Shown one piece after another: positions 49,395 to 56,895 of a DNA stretch of 64,000 nt; positions within the stretch are counted from its first letter, which is position 1, and the number at the start of each line of letters is the position of its first letter. Position numbers and translations under genes: made by a program. The notes under the pieces were generated by a model. That model searched no databases, had not been told where the DNA came from, and worked only from the letters and a program-made list of their open reading frames with translations. This DNA is from Klebsiella electrica (GTDB lineage: Bacteria; Pseudomonadota; Gammaproteobacteria; Enterobacterales; Enterobacteriaceae), in NCBI RefSeq assembly GCF_006711645.1, contig NZ_CP041247.1, positions 2,790,001 through 2,854,000 on the forward strand. Direction: 5' to 3'.

Positions 49395-49576
49395 TCAGGG
49401 GGATTTTTTGTCGGCGTATTGCACCGGAAAATATTTGTAAATCGTCTTCACTCCGACCCCGATCACGTCTGCCACCTGCTGCCGTGTGGCTCCGTTCTCC
49501 AGCATCCGATGTGCCCGATCGACTACATCAGGAGTCATTACTCGCCGCCGTCCGCCTACTCGCGACAGAACATATC
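49395..49576 (-). pseudogene. Relic of DNA invertase C-terminus (copy 2)
   Basis: About 60 codons of a Hin/Gin/Pin-type invertase end on the minus strand: RRRVMTPDVVDRAHRMLENG, then ATRQQVADVIGVGVKTIYKY and stop (49395-49397). This is the helix-turn-helix that binds the crossover site. The catalytic serine domain is missing. In phages such genes flip tail-fibre segments, which are absent here. Confidence 0.8.
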
Positions 49577-49619
49577 CTGTTTTGCGTTGAGTGCCATTTA
49601 TGTACCCTTGGGGGATGTA

Positions 49620-49847
49620 ATGAGTAATGTGAAGATTTACGCTGGATTGGTTAATGGCGACCTAATGCCAATCATTGAAGGTAAAACCTCAGAAGAAATC
49701 GTTATGGCTTTCACTGGTGATGACACTGGAGCGCCACCGTCATCTATCACAATTGAAGTCGTAACTAATAACGGTTCAAAAGTCAAAATACTCATACCAA
49801 ACAGCACTGCTGATGCCAGCGTGACCATTGATGGTAAGCGTATATAG
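49620..49847 (+). CDS. Small protein of unknown function, 75 aa
   Basis: ATG 49620 follows GGGGGA with good spacing. The 75-residue product (start MSNVKIYAGLVNGDLMPIIEG) has alternating hydrophobic residues suggesting an all-beta fold, no membrane segment and no family that I can name. It is plausible as a phage accessory gene. It stands alone on the plus strand, head to tail with nothing nearby. Confidence 0.55.
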   Translation: MSNVKIYAGLVNGDLMPIIEGKTSEEIVMAFTGDDTGAPPSSITIEVVTNNGSKVKILIPNSTADASVTIDGKRI

Positions 49848-49921
49848 ATCAGTACAATATTCAGTATTGAAGATCGCCCCAGTCCGGTTTTGCCATTGTG
49901 TTTTTCTGTGACTATTGCGAT

Positions 49922-49945
49922 AAAAAAGCCACCCTGAGGTGGCCT
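49922..49945 (-). terminator. Rho-independent terminator for the minus-strand gene pair
   Basis: On the minus strand: GCCACC-TCAG-GGTGGC followed by TTTTTT. It lies 55 bp past the stop of the membrane-protein gene at 50001. Confidence 0.88.
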
Positions 49946-50000
49946 TCATTAACATTAAAACACCCAGAACTTAACATTTCAGACATTATCAAAATCTTCT

Positions 50001-50381
50001 TCAAGAATGTTTTTCTTTGAAATAATAACCAATTATGAAACCTAATGAGGTACCTAAAGCACCGATCATTATCGAAAGGATTTTATCAACTTCTAGCAGG
50101 TGAACACCCAATGCATCTTTCTCTAATTTTGCCTGCGAAAGGTGAATTGCCCAGTTGACTGCTGCCCAATTATACAAAAGAACAAATAGGCATGAGAAAA
50201 TCAGAATCCCAAAAAAACCTATCATAAATGTAAGTGTTAGCGTGCTTCTAGTTTTACCGTCACGCACCCTCGTATTGTCTGAGTTAGCCTCTAAGGCATC
50301 GACACCTTCTTCAACCTTACTTGTCTCATTCTCAACGGCATCGATTTTATTTAGAAATTTGTTGATCTCATCCGTTGTCAT
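50001..50381 (-). CDS. Unknown two-span membrane protein with coiled-coil N-terminus
   Basis: 126 residues. The N-terminal 45 residues look coiled-coil (INKFLNKIDAVENETSKVEE onward). Then come membrane segments at about 48-72 (LTLTFMIGFFGILIFSCLFVLL) and 100-120 (ILSIMIGALGTSLGFIIGYY), with a short cytoplasmic-type tail. Start 50381 has GGGAG nine bases upstream. It overlaps the preceding gene by 14 bp, so the two are coupled. AT-rich and foreign-looking; family unknown. Confidence 0.7.
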   Translation of the reverse strand: MTTDEINKFLNKIDAVENETSKVEEGVDALEANSDNTRVRDGKTRSTLTLTFMIGFFGILIFSCLFVLLYNWAAVNWAIHLSQAKLEKDALGVHLLEVDKILSIMIGALGTSLGFIIGYYFKEKHS

Positions 50382-50682
50382 TTGAATTACTCCCAACCAA
50401 CTTCATGAGCAACTTATACCCTTTTGAGTAATCATCTAAAGATTTATTGTAGTCGTCTATAGCCTGTAGAGATTTATCTATTTCACTCGCCATAATGAAA
50501 AAGGTTTTATAAATAACTTTTTCCTCTTCAGTACGGTCACCCTCTTCTTTTTCTTTAGCTTCATTCGCGACCCTTATAATTTTAGCCATAAACTCAAGAT
50601 GAGTTGAGTTGGAATCTGAAGCAACTGAACGGTATTTTTTTAGATAACTTATTGCTTCTTTAATTTCATTTACATGGGACAT
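50368..50682 (-). CDS. Unknown small helical protein, partner of the next membrane protein
   Basis: 104 residues, highly charged and helical (KEAISYLKKYRSVASDSNST; ANEAKEKEEGDRTEEEKVIY), without signal or membrane segment. It precedes and overlaps the two-span membrane gene, and a strong terminator follows the pair. The layout (soluble plus membrane partner, own terminator, AT-rich DNA, phage accessory position) is that of a cargo module. I do not recognise the family. Confidence 0.65.
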   Translation of the reverse strand: MSHVNEIKEAISYLKKYRSVASDSNSTHLEFMAKIIRVANEAKEKEEGDRTEEEKVIYKTFFIMASEIDKSLQAIDDYNKSLDDYSKGYKLLMKLVGSNSNDNG

Positions 50683-50863
50683 ATAAAATCTCGATGCTTT
50701 TGATAAGAATCACGTGATTATACTAACTTATCCACTTTTTGAATAGTCATCCTAAGGTTATAGTTGATTTTATGTTACAACCACGCTTTCATTTACTCAC
50801 TGCCTTTGGAATGGTGAAATCCCACAGATAGACTGTGTCAGTGCCTGAGGCGTGCTTAAGGTA

Positions 50864-51049
50864 CTATTTCAGGCACTGCTCTTTTATGTAGCCCTGCAGA
50901 TAATCAACCTGGTTCGTTACTGTGACGATTCGCTCTCTGAGGGTGAAATAATCCCGTTGAGCGGCGCCAGTAGCCCGGAGGCAGGAAGCATCGCCCTGGA
51001 CTGATACGCCGTACAGATGACCTCCCAGTTCGATTTGCTCATATTCCAT
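50864..51049 (-). CDS. Small phage protein, 61 aa
   Basis: 61-residue ORF, MEYEQIELGGHLYGVSVQGD at the start and a heptad-like second half (LRERIVTVTNQVDYLQGYIKE). AAGGA lies directly before ATG, closer than ideal. A further small frame (stop at 51053-51055, ending GAALIGGAEQIK) lies just upstream in the same direction and may be the end of a lost gene. Both stand downstream of Rz1 in the phage late direction. Confidence 0.5.
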   Translation of the reverse strand: MEYEQIELGGHLYGVSVQGDASCLRATGAAQRDYFTLRERIVTVTNQVDYLQGYIKEQCLK

Positions 51050-51128
51050 TCCTTATTTTATCTGTTCGGCACCGCCAATCAGAGCCGCGCCATTACTGCT
51101 TTCTTTTCGCCTGGCACCATGAATGGCC

Positions 51129-51148
51129 TTGTCTCCTGTAAGAGACAA
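51129..51148. other. Hairpin upstream of the small membrane ORF
   Basis: Perfect stem TTGTCTC-CTGTAA-GAGACAA, without a T-run. Confidence 0.5.
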
Positions 51149-51189
51149 ATGATGCTCAGAAGTAATTAGGGCCCACTATAGGAGACCTT

Positions 51190-51228
51190 GTCCAACACGT
51201 TGGACGTTTAATAGTGGCGAGTATAGAA
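51190..51228 (+). promoter_or_regulatory. Promoter with overlapping 16-bp palindrome
   Basis: GTCCAACACGTTGGAC (51190-51205) is a seven-base inverted repeat around AC. Its right half contains a -35-like TTGGAC (51200-51205), followed at 16-bp spacing by TATAGA (51222-51227). A repressor on the palindrome would cover the -35 box. The transcript would lead to the small ORF at 51334. Confidence 0.5.
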
Positions 51229-51333
51229 GAGCAGGCCTCCAATCTCAGAAGTGACACGAGTAGGTACAGTTAAAAGGAGGATCAAGTTACACAAGAGAAG
51301 CATTGACGACCATTCACAACAACGGAGGTATAC

Positions 51334-51447
51334 ATGTTAGAAGTACTAAATTCATTGGCACCTTTTGCCCCGGCAATTAATGCCATCGTCATCCTCGTCT
51401 GCAGCGTCATTGCAAAGTACTGCGGCGCTCTTCCTCTACCTTTCTAA
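51334..51447 (+). CDS. Candidate 37-aa single-span membrane peptide
   Basis: ATG 51334 is preceded by CGGAGGTATAC, an excellent ribosome site, and a second AAGGAGG lies further up the leader (51273-51280). The peptide starts MLEVLNSLAPFAPAINAIVI and continues [17 protein letters not shown]: one membrane helix of about 20 residues with few charges. Its 3' end overlaps the rz1 gene on the other strand by 41 bp. A regulated promoter and a leader of about 100 bases precede it. The shape recalls type I toxins or small phage membrane proteins; I know no homologue. Confidence 0.5.
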   Translation: MLEVLNSLAPFAPAINAIVILVCSVIAKYCGALPLPF

Positions 51448-51709
51448 TCCCCGCCTTATCCAGATTGCACTGCCCCAGCGCAGAGTAAAGCTTCGCGTTT
51501 AACTCCAGACTAGCCTGCCACGTAAACGGAATCTCCATTCCCGGGATCGGTGTCTCTGCAGTAAGGTCAGCGCTTATCGGGACCACCGGCGCCGGTACGT
51601 AAACCGTCCGCGAATTCCCGCAAGCTGTCAGCAGCGGCAGCAGGAACAAGCTGCTTAGCACACTGATCGCCTTCAAGCGCCTGCCTGATGTAGACAATGC
51701 GTTCCTCAC
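51407..51709 (-). CDS. Rz1-like outer-membrane spanin lipoprotein
   Basis: Reads in a second frame inside the rz gene and continues past its end, as lambdoid Rz1 genes do. The lipobox is LLTAC; the mature part is proline-rich ([17 protein letters not shown]) with a C-terminal extension ([20 protein letters not shown]). It pairs with Rz to fuse inner and outer membranes at lysis. The start is uncertain: GTG 51709 or TTG 51697. Confidence 0.8.
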   Translation of the reverse strand: MRNALSTSGRRLKAISVLSSLFLLPLLTACGNSRTVYVPAPVVPISADLTAETPIPGMEIPFTWQASLELNAKLYSALGQCNLDKAGIRKVEEERRSTLQ

Positions 51710-51944
51710 CTTTCTGTGCCAACTGGGTCTTTGCATTCTTGGTTGCCTGGGAAATGTCGTTCATGAGGTTCATTGCGTTTATGACGTTATTGCTGACGAT
51801 TTCAGCAGAATCTGCCTTGGCCGTCGCAGCATCGCGCTGCCTTTTAAACTCAGTGGCGTTAGTGTGGTAATGATTAGCCAGCCACCCAAGGCTGACTATC
51901 AGGCAGATAACCACTGCGCTGATAATGGCGGTTAAGCGGCTCAT
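51567..51944 (-). CDS. Rz-like inner-membrane spanin
   Basis: 125 residues: an N-terminal membrane anchor ([20 protein letters not shown]) followed by a long periplasmic coiled coil ([20 protein letters not shown] onward). ATG 51944 overlaps the endolysin stop (ATGA). Forms the spanin complex with Rz1. Confidence 0.85.
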   Translation of the reverse strand: MSRLTAIISAVVICLIVSLGWLANHYHTNATEFKRQRDAATAKADSAEIVSNNVINAMNLMNDISQATKNAKTQLAQKGEERIVYIRQALEGDQCAKQLVPAAAADSLREFADGLRTGAGGPDKR

Positions 51945-52444
51945 TTCTGCCCCCACAAACAAACCTCGCGCTCAATCTCGCGGCGTGTTACCAGGCCCTT
52001 CCACTCTTTACCGCCGGCATACGTCCAGCGACGCAGCTGGTCGCATGCGCCTTTCTGATCGCCCTGGTTGATTTTGCGCAGCAGCGTTGAGGTCTGGAAA
52101 TTGCCAGCGCCAACGTTATACGCGAACGAGTACAGCGCCCCACGCATCGTTTCGGGGATCGGCTGTTTGATGTAGGGGTTAATTTGGCGTGCGACTGTGT
52201 TGAGGTCTTTATTGAGAAGCGCTCGACACTCTGCCTCGGTGTAGGTTTTACCGAGCATGATATCGTTGCCCGTGTGTCCGTGGCATACCGTCAACACACC
52301 TACGACATCTTTGTAAGCCTTATACCGCACTCCCTCCAGACCATCGTTACCTGTCGGCCCGGTGATCAGCGCTGACGCAATGGCAATAGCTCCACCACCG
52401 ACGGCAGCAATAACGCTATTCCTCAGCTTTGGTGACATAGCCAT
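51941..52444 (-). CDS. SAR endolysin, GH24 lysozyme (phage 21 R type)
   Basis: 167-residue muramidase. The N-terminus has a weakly hydrophobic signal-anchor-release segment ([20 protein letters not shown]), as in phage 21 and P1 endolysins. The catalytic triad has the T4-type spacing: Glu37 (LEGVRYKAY), Asp46 and Thr52 ([14 protein letters not shown]). The C-terminal half has [16 protein letters not shown] and [16 protein letters not shown]. It overlaps the holin gene by 29 bp. It looks intact, so the lysis cassette could still be active if transcribed. Confidence 0.9.
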   Translation of the reverse strand: MAMSPKLRNSVIAAVGGGAIAIASALITGPTGNDGLEGVRYKAYKDVVGVLTVCHGHTGNDIMLGKTYTEAECRALLNKDLNTVARQINPYIKQPIPETMRGALYSFAYNVGAGNFQTSTLLRKINQGDQKGACDQLRRWTYAGGKEWKGLVTRREIEREVCLWGQK

Positions 52445-52685
52445 TCAGCCGATCCTCCCGTTCCTTTCTCCGGTAATACCAGTTCACGCCGCAGGTAATG
52501 ACAGTGCATGCAATACCGACAACGATCGCCCAGTCACTCAGGCTCATACCCGCCACTTTGTCGGCCAAAATCCATACCTCTGTTTTTGCTACATCGGCGT
52601 AAGCCTTTGCTGAGACACCGCAGCCCGTCAGCGCGGTCCCGGTGCCGTATGAGAGTCTGCTGTAAATGGTGCTCATTTTGGTCAT
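52416..52685 (-). CDS. Class II holin with possible dual start
   Basis: 89 residues with one clear membrane segment ([23 protein letters not shown]) and a weaker first one ([20 protein letters not shown]), ending in a charged tail ([18 protein letters not shown]). This is the plan of phage 21-type pinholins. The start reads MTKMS: two ATGs (52685 and 52676) three codons apart with a lysine between, as in holin/antiholin pairs. GGAGGT lies six bases before the first. Confidence 0.85.
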   Translation of the reverse strand: MTKMSTIYSRLSYGTGTALTGCGVSAKAYADVAKTEVWILADKVAGMSLSDWAIVVGIACTVITCGVNWYYRRKEREDRLNGYVTKAEE

Positions 52686-52835
52686 AGCCTCACCTCCGTT
52701 GATGACGGATGGCGCTGTGTGAAGTGGGGAATGGCCGCCAGATGGATTTACGACAAAGCACAGAGTGAGTGACGTTCTGGCGACCAAAATAGAGGGGCCT
52801 GCTAACGCTGCAGGCTCAGGTAATGACTTTCTGTC

Positions 52836-52858
52836 AAAGGCACCCGAAGATGCCTTTT
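52836..52858. terminator. Weak terminator-like hairpin after the TAXI module
   Basis: AAAGGCA-CCCGAAGA-TGCCTTT, with TTTT on the plus strand. It lies just past the stop of the small membrane ORF that follows the TAXI gene. Confidence 0.45.
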
Positions 52859-52866
52859 GCACAATG

Positions 52867-52989
52867 TCAGGCTTTTCGCTTAAATGGCCTGCGCCAACAC
52901 ACCGCCAGCGCCGCAACAATAACCACCAGCCGCCAGACTACGAGCAGCGCAATGGCAAACAGCGCCCAAAAATACAGCCTGCGCAGCAT
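52867..52989 (-). CDS. Candidate 40-aa membrane peptide downstream of the TAXI gene
   Basis: ATG 52989 lies two bases after the stop of the TAXI gene. The peptide begins MLRRLYFWALFAIALLVVWR and ends CWRRPFKRKA, with a long hydrophobic stretch between basic ends. There is no separate ribosome site, so it would depend on coupling to the TAXI gene. A hairpin follows its stop. No homologue is known to me. Confidence 0.5.
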   Translation of the reverse strand: MLRRLYFWALFAIALLVVWRLVVIVAALAVCWRRPFKRKA

Positions 52990-52991
52990 GA

Positions 52992-53837
52992 TTATTTACC
53001 GTTGGTGCCGAGTACCCGGCTCAGGTTTTTCAGCAGGACAGTCGAGGCCGTTTCCAGCATGTCATCGCCCGCATCGGTATTGGCGACCACCAGCGTCTTA
53101 GTGCAGGGAACCTTCACCTTCGAATCGCTCAGCCAACCGGATTCGGTCACCGCCTTTTTCAGTTCGTACACCGGTTTCCCGTTAGGCAACTTATCGTCTA
53201 CGTGCCAGCCGTTCATGTCGATCATCGTCAGGCCGCTGCCTTCCTGATTAACCGCCTCCAGAAACTTATTCGACCGGTCCGGTGCTGATACCCAGAGGAA
53301 GGCGTCATACTCGCCAGTGGTGACTTTCGCCAGAGAGCGTACACCGCCTTTGGCATAGGTCTCGACTTTAGCGTAATCCCTTTCCAGCCCCTGCAGATAT
53401 TGCCAGGATGCATACGATCCGCTGGTTGGCTCGCCGACTGCAATTTTCACACCCGCCTTTAAATCCCCTTCATCGCTGATCTTGCCGCCCTTCTTCACCG
53501 CGACAAAAACGCATTCATCAGCCAGCTCGCCGATGATGTCCACCTTCTGCGCTTCGTTGCTATGCCAGCTGCGCCAGAACTGGAAAGCATCAGCCTGGGT
53601 GAAACCGATCTGGGCGGTACCGCTGGCCACCTTGTCGAGATTGTCCAAAGAGCCTTTGCTGGGGATCACCGTCGAGCTATAGCCATACTCACTTAGCGCG
53701 CTGGCGAGATTAACGCCATACACCGCGTTATAGGTCAGGCCCTGCTGGCCAGTAGTAATGACGACATCCGCTGCGGCAGCAACATTACTCAGGCACAGCG
53801 AAGCGACCGCAATTGCGGCCATGATTAACTTTTTCAT
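52992..53837 (-). CDS. TAXI-family TRAP solute-binding protein
   Basis: 281-residue periplasmic binding protein. The signal peptide MKKLIMAAIAVASLCLSNVAAAA is followed by VVITTGQQGLTYNAVYGVNLA and GTAQIGFTQADAFQFW, features of the TAXI (TRAP-associated extracytoplasmic immunogenic) family. The membrane subunits (DctQM) normally needed for transport are not nearby. It sits between phage lysis genes and an IS element whose end lies nine bases upstream of ATG, so the native promoter and ribosome site are cut off. It is probably phage-borne cargo. Confidence 0.85.
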   Translation of the reverse strand: MKKLIMAAIAVASLCLSNVAAAADVVITTGQQGLTYNAVYGVNLASALSEYGYSSTVIPSKGSLDNLDKVASGTAQIGFTQADAFQFWRSWHSNEAQKVDIIGELADECVFVAVKKGGKISDEGDLKAGVKIAVGEPTSGSYASWQYLQGLERDYAKVETYAKGGVRSLAKVTTGEYDAFLWVSAPDRSNKFLEAVNQEGSGLTMIDMNGWHVDDKLPNGKPVYELKKAVTESGWLSDSKVKVPCTKTLVVANTDAGDDMLETASTVLLKNLSRVLGTNGK

Positions 53838-53846
53838 GTGACTTTA

Positions 53847-54966
53847 TAGACTAGCCCCATAGATCACCGGACACTTCGCCTCTCTTAAAATAAGAGGTAG
53901 TCTTAGACCTATGTTTAACACCAGTCAGAATAATAAGATGGTTGAAGTGTTATCAGGACCCGAGCGGCGACGACGCCGAACACCGCAGGAAAAAATTGCC
54001 ATTATTCAGCAGACTATGGAGCCCGGCATGACCGTTTCTCATGTTGCCCGTCTTCATGGCATCAATGCTAACCAGATCTTCAAATGGCGCAGGCAGTATG
54101 AAGACGGCTCTCTGACCGCCGTGGCATCAGGCGAAGAGGTCGTTCCCGCATCTGAACTTGCTGCTGCCAATAAGCAAATCCGCGAGCTTCAGCGCCTTCT
54201 GGGCAAAAAGACGATGGAAGCTGAAATACTTAAAGAGGCTGTGGAGTTCGGTCGGGCAAAAAAATGGATTGCGCATGCACCCTTGTTGCCCGGGGACGAC
54301 GAATAACTGACGTCTGCCGGAGTATCGGTGTGTCGCGTGCGCAGCTGAGTATCAGGGTTAACCGGCCATCTGGCTGGCAGGATCGCAGAAGACAATCCAG
54401 CTTCGACGACACCGCGGTGTTGTCCCGGATAAATACGGCGGTGGCTGAACTGCCCACATACGGTTATCGCCGGGTATGGGCGCTGTTGCGACGGGAGTCT
54501 GAGCAGGACGGGCAGCCTGTTGTTAATGCGAAGCGGGTGTACCGCATTATGAGCACTCACCATCTTCTTCTTGAGCGTAAGCCAGCTGAGCACCACCGGA
54601 AGCGGGCCCATAAAGGACGCGTGGCGGTGGCTGAAAGCAACCGGCTCTGGTGCTCAGACGGCTTCGAGTTCCGCTGTGACAATGGCGAAAAGTTGCGGGT
54701 AACCTTCGCCCAGGACTGCTGTGACCGGGAGATCATCGACTGGGCAGCGGGCACAGGTGGCTATGACAAAGAAACAGTGCAGGATGTGATGCTGGGTGCG
54801 GTGGAAAAACGCTTTGGGCAACATCTGCCGTCAGAGCCGCTGGAATGGCTGACGGATAACGGTTCAGCCTACAGGGCACATGAAACGCGGGCGTTCGCCC
54901 GGATGCTGGGGCTTGAACCGTGCACGACAAGAGTGCGTAGCCCGGAAAGTAACGGCATCGCAGAAA
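53847..54966 (+). mobile_element. IS2-like element (IS3 family), right end missing
   Basis: The left end TAGACTAGCCCCATAGATCA resembles the IS2 terminal repeat. Two overlapping frames, orfA and orfB, follow. The match to IS2 transposase stops near 54966, about 200 bp short of the usual 1.33 kb, and no right inverted repeat is seen. The element is therefore immobile by itself. Confidence 0.9.
53938..54306 (+). CDS. IS2-like transposase subunit OrfA (InsC)
   Basis: 122-residue DNA-binding protein: helix-turn-helix ([20 protein letters not shown], then [20 protein letters not shown]) and a leucine-zipper-like stretch ([20 protein letters not shown]). The end [13 protein letters not shown] matches IS2 InsC closely. 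I start at [13 protein letters not shown] (53938), the IS2 equivalent; an ATG at 53911 is upstream. A run of seven A (54258-54264) near its end is the place where IS2 ribosomes slip into the orfB frame. Confidence 0.9.
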   Translation: MVEVLSGPERRRRRTPQEKIAIIQQTMEPGMTVSHVARLHGINANQIFKWRRQYEDGSLTAVASGEEVVPASELAAANKQIRELQRLLGKKTMEAEILKEAVEFGRAKKWIAHAPLLPGDDE

Positions 54967-55031
54967 GTTATCGTAACCATAAGAGAGAAAAAGCGTCTGG
55001 ATATAAAGGGTCAAATCCACTTTACTTTTGA
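54264..55031 (+). pseudogene. IS2-like transposase OrfB (InsD), truncated
   Basis: DDE integrase-type catalytic subunit. The first aspartate ([10 protein letters not shown]) and second ([16 protein letters not shown]) are present; the frame ends soon after the glutamate-bearing motif [12 protein letters not shown]2 InsD has about 301 residues, but here the homologous part stops near residue 234, followed by unrelated residues ([20 protein letters not shown]) to the stop. The loss removes the C-terminal part, so the enzyme is likely dead. Confidence 0.88.
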
Positions 55032-55351
55032 GGTGAGCCTTCGCCCGGAGTAGCCGCCCTGCAGAACAGTCACGCAACCATTCCAAAGGCCCACCCCGAA
55101 AAGCTCTGCAGGTTTATGCGCCGGGCGTGACGCGGATATAAAAAAGGCCCGCGAACGCGAGCCTGTTAGTTCCGCTTACTGATACGGAGCGACCAACTGC
55201 AGTTGTCGCAGAATCAAATTGTGGCCCTGATTTGGAGTCACTTTGCGCTCATCTGGGACATGTAAGTTTCGCATCGTGATCGGGATTCGCTTCAAACGCT
55301 GGCCCCGCTGCCATTTAAGTGCTGATTACACTTATCCGTACTCGATTGAGG
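55032..55351. other. Gap right of the truncated IS element
   Basis: About 320 bp without a gene. It contains the minus-strand terminator at 55140-55163 and DNA that neither matches the IS nor encodes a recognised product. Confidence 0.5.
55140..55163 (-). terminator. Rho-independent terminator of the GH75-like gene
   Basis: Minus strand: AGGCTCGCG-TT-CGCGGGCCT followed by TTTTT; stem with one bulge. It lies 190 bp beyond the stop of the lipoprotein gene. Confidence 0.75.
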
Positions 55352-56110
55352 CTAGTGATATTTTGAGAAATCGGTATCTAGATTCAATGCCTTAGCGGCG
55401 AGATCTAGATCAGATTGGTCGAAAAAGAACTGCTTAGATGGATTTAAGTTTGCAAAATAACGTACAACGATGTCTTTAGTTTCGGGAGCACCTTTTCCAC
55501 CTTTTCCATTTTTTACTGGATACCCAAGACGCTGGAGAAGTGCCAGCGAGCCTTCTTCTCCATTGCTGTTTCCGGTGTCTCCCACTATAGCAAAGACAGT
55601 CTTGTTATTATTAACAGAGTGGACCACACAAAAGTCACCAGTTTTGACACCTTTTTTCTTCGCGCTATCAGCTAAGAGTGTGTAATTTATTTCGGTAGCA
55701 TTTACATACCGACGAGGGTCGAATTTATTATTATTTTTAACATCGACATACCCAGTTTTTGAAATATAAAAACCTGGGGCAGGATCACTCTTTCCTTGAA
55801 TAATAGGATTTCCATCCATATCAACAAGATAACCGACAATAGCTCCCGATTTCTTTGCGCCAACATGGGCGTTTAGTTCGTAGTCCAGAGTTTTTTTGTT
55901 TTTAGGGCCATAAGCGTTTGGAGCACCATCAACATCTACACTCATGCGGACATAAATTTCATTATCTGCTTTTCTACTCAAAGCACTAGTTTGCTCTAAT
56001 TTATTATGTATCGAGGACGTTGTTGATTCAGTGATTGTAGAGGTTGGTGGCGCTGCCTGTGAAGTTACGCAGCCTGCCAATAAGACGTATGCGATCAATG
56101 ATTTTTTCAT
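55352..56110 (-). CDS. Lipoprotein with GH75 chitosanase-like domain
   Basis: 252 residues. The lipoprotein signal has lipobox LLAGC at residue 18 (MKKSLIAYVLLAGC), then a Ser/Thr-rich linker. The body matches the GH75 (fungal-type chitosanase) pattern: VDGAPNAYGP (near 65), LDYELNAHVG, GKSDPAPGFYISKTGYVD, DPRRYVNATEINY, and AIVGDTGNSNGEEGSLALLQ near 190. This last stretch holds an Asp and Glu pair like the family catalytic pair. ATG 56110 follows GAGG. AT-rich; it lies in the phage late region. Substrate and role are unknown; a cell-surface or peptidoglycan-related task is possible. Confidence 0.75.
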   Translation of the reverse strand: MKKSLIAYVLLAGCVTSQAAPPTSTITESTTSSIHNKLEQTSALSRKADNEIYVRMSVDVDGAPNAYGPKNKKTLDYELNAHVGAKKSGAIVGYLVDMDGNPIIQGKSDPAPGFYISKTGYVDVKNNNKFDPRRYVNATEINYTLLADSAKKKGVKTGDFCVVHSVNNNKTVFAIVGDTGNSNGEEGSLALLQRLGYPVKNGKGGKGAPETKDIVVRYFANLNPSKQFFFDQSDLDLAAKALNLDTDFSKYH

Positions 56111-56315
56111 TTCGTAACCTCGAAGAAAATATAAAAAAACCAATTGCTATCTGTAATGCATGCAAAGAGCATCCAAATTTAAGCTAGTCGACTAGCTTGA
56201 TTCTTCTTTGCGCAATTCAAGCTTAGTTTAGTGTTAACCGAGTAACACGTTCATGCGAAGGAATAAAACTATCTAAAAACGCGTGATTACACCGGCAGAA
56301 TCTTCGGGGAGTATG

Positions 56316-56391
56316 TGGTGCTGATTGACGGAATCGAACCGCCGACATCCTGCTTACAAGGCAGGAGCTCTACCTGCTGAGCTAAATCAGC
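56316..56391 (-). tRNA. tRNA-Thr (anticodon TGT)
   Basis: Minus strand, 76 nt with encoded CCA. Acceptor GCTGATT pairs with AATCAGC. The D arm contains AGCTCAGCAGGTAGAGCT. The anticodon stem CCTGC/GCAGG encloses CTTGTAA (anticodon TGT), and GGTTCGATTCC forms the T arm. It lies in the phage late leader region, downstream of Q and before the lysis genes, where lambdoid phages often carry tRNAs. Confidence 0.92.
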
Positions 56392-56527
56392 AATCTGGCT
56401 CAGGACTCTCGCGTATGAGCTTCAACGTGTAGTGCGGCACGCATTCACTCAAGAGCCCTGACCGGATTGCAGAAATTAAAAAGGGCCGCCAAAGCGAGCT
56501 CGTAAGGAGGAAAGTATTATGTTTGAA

Positions 56528-56773
56528 CTAACTTAGCGAAGTTCTGCTTCGGCGAAGCTCTCTTAATTTATTCGGTAGGGGCAGCCTGGCTGCTCCTAGC
56601 TGGCTAAAGATTTCTTGTCTGAAAAAGCGATTTATTGTGTTACCGAGATCGTCGCTTATGGCTACACAGACCAGCGTATCCATGCGGTATTTCTCATGAA
56701 AAGTTGCGTAAACTGGTTCCCAAGGGTGCTCAGGGTCAAAGTACCGTATGTGGCAAACCAAATGATGACGCAT
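56528..56773 (-). CDS. Small phage protein of unknown function, 81 aa
   Basis: ATG 56773 is preceded by TAGGAGAG with good spacing. The product begins MRHHLVCHIRYFDPEHPWEP and ends in a basic tail; no membrane segment and no family recognised. It is the first gene after the pR'/tR'-like leader, so it would be the first product of late transcription. Confidence 0.65.
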   Translation of the reverse strand: MRHHLVCHIRYFDPEHPWEPVYATFHEKYRMDTLVCVAISDDLGNTINRFFRQEIFSQLGAARLPLPNKLRELRRSRTSLS

Positions 56774-56826
56774 AATGCGCTCTCCTACTGTTTAGATAGT
56801 TAGAGCCGCACTCCTGCGCAGCGGTT

Positions 56827-56849
56827 AAAAAAACCCGCCGAGGCGGGTT
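56827..56849 (-). terminator. tR'-like terminator in the phage late leader
   Basis: Minus strand: AACCCGCC-TC-GGCGGGTT followed by seven T. It lies about 45 bases after the likely start of the pR'-like promoter, the lambda arrangement that Q protein overrides. Confidence 0.82.
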
Positions 56850-56895
56850 CTTAATATCTGTAACGTCATGGGCGTAATAACCCATCGTTGAAGCG

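Noticed and set aside
49335..49619. N-terminal extension of the 75-aa gene at 49620
   Set aside because: This stretch is antisense to the invertase relic; a good ribosome site supports the internal ATG at 49620.
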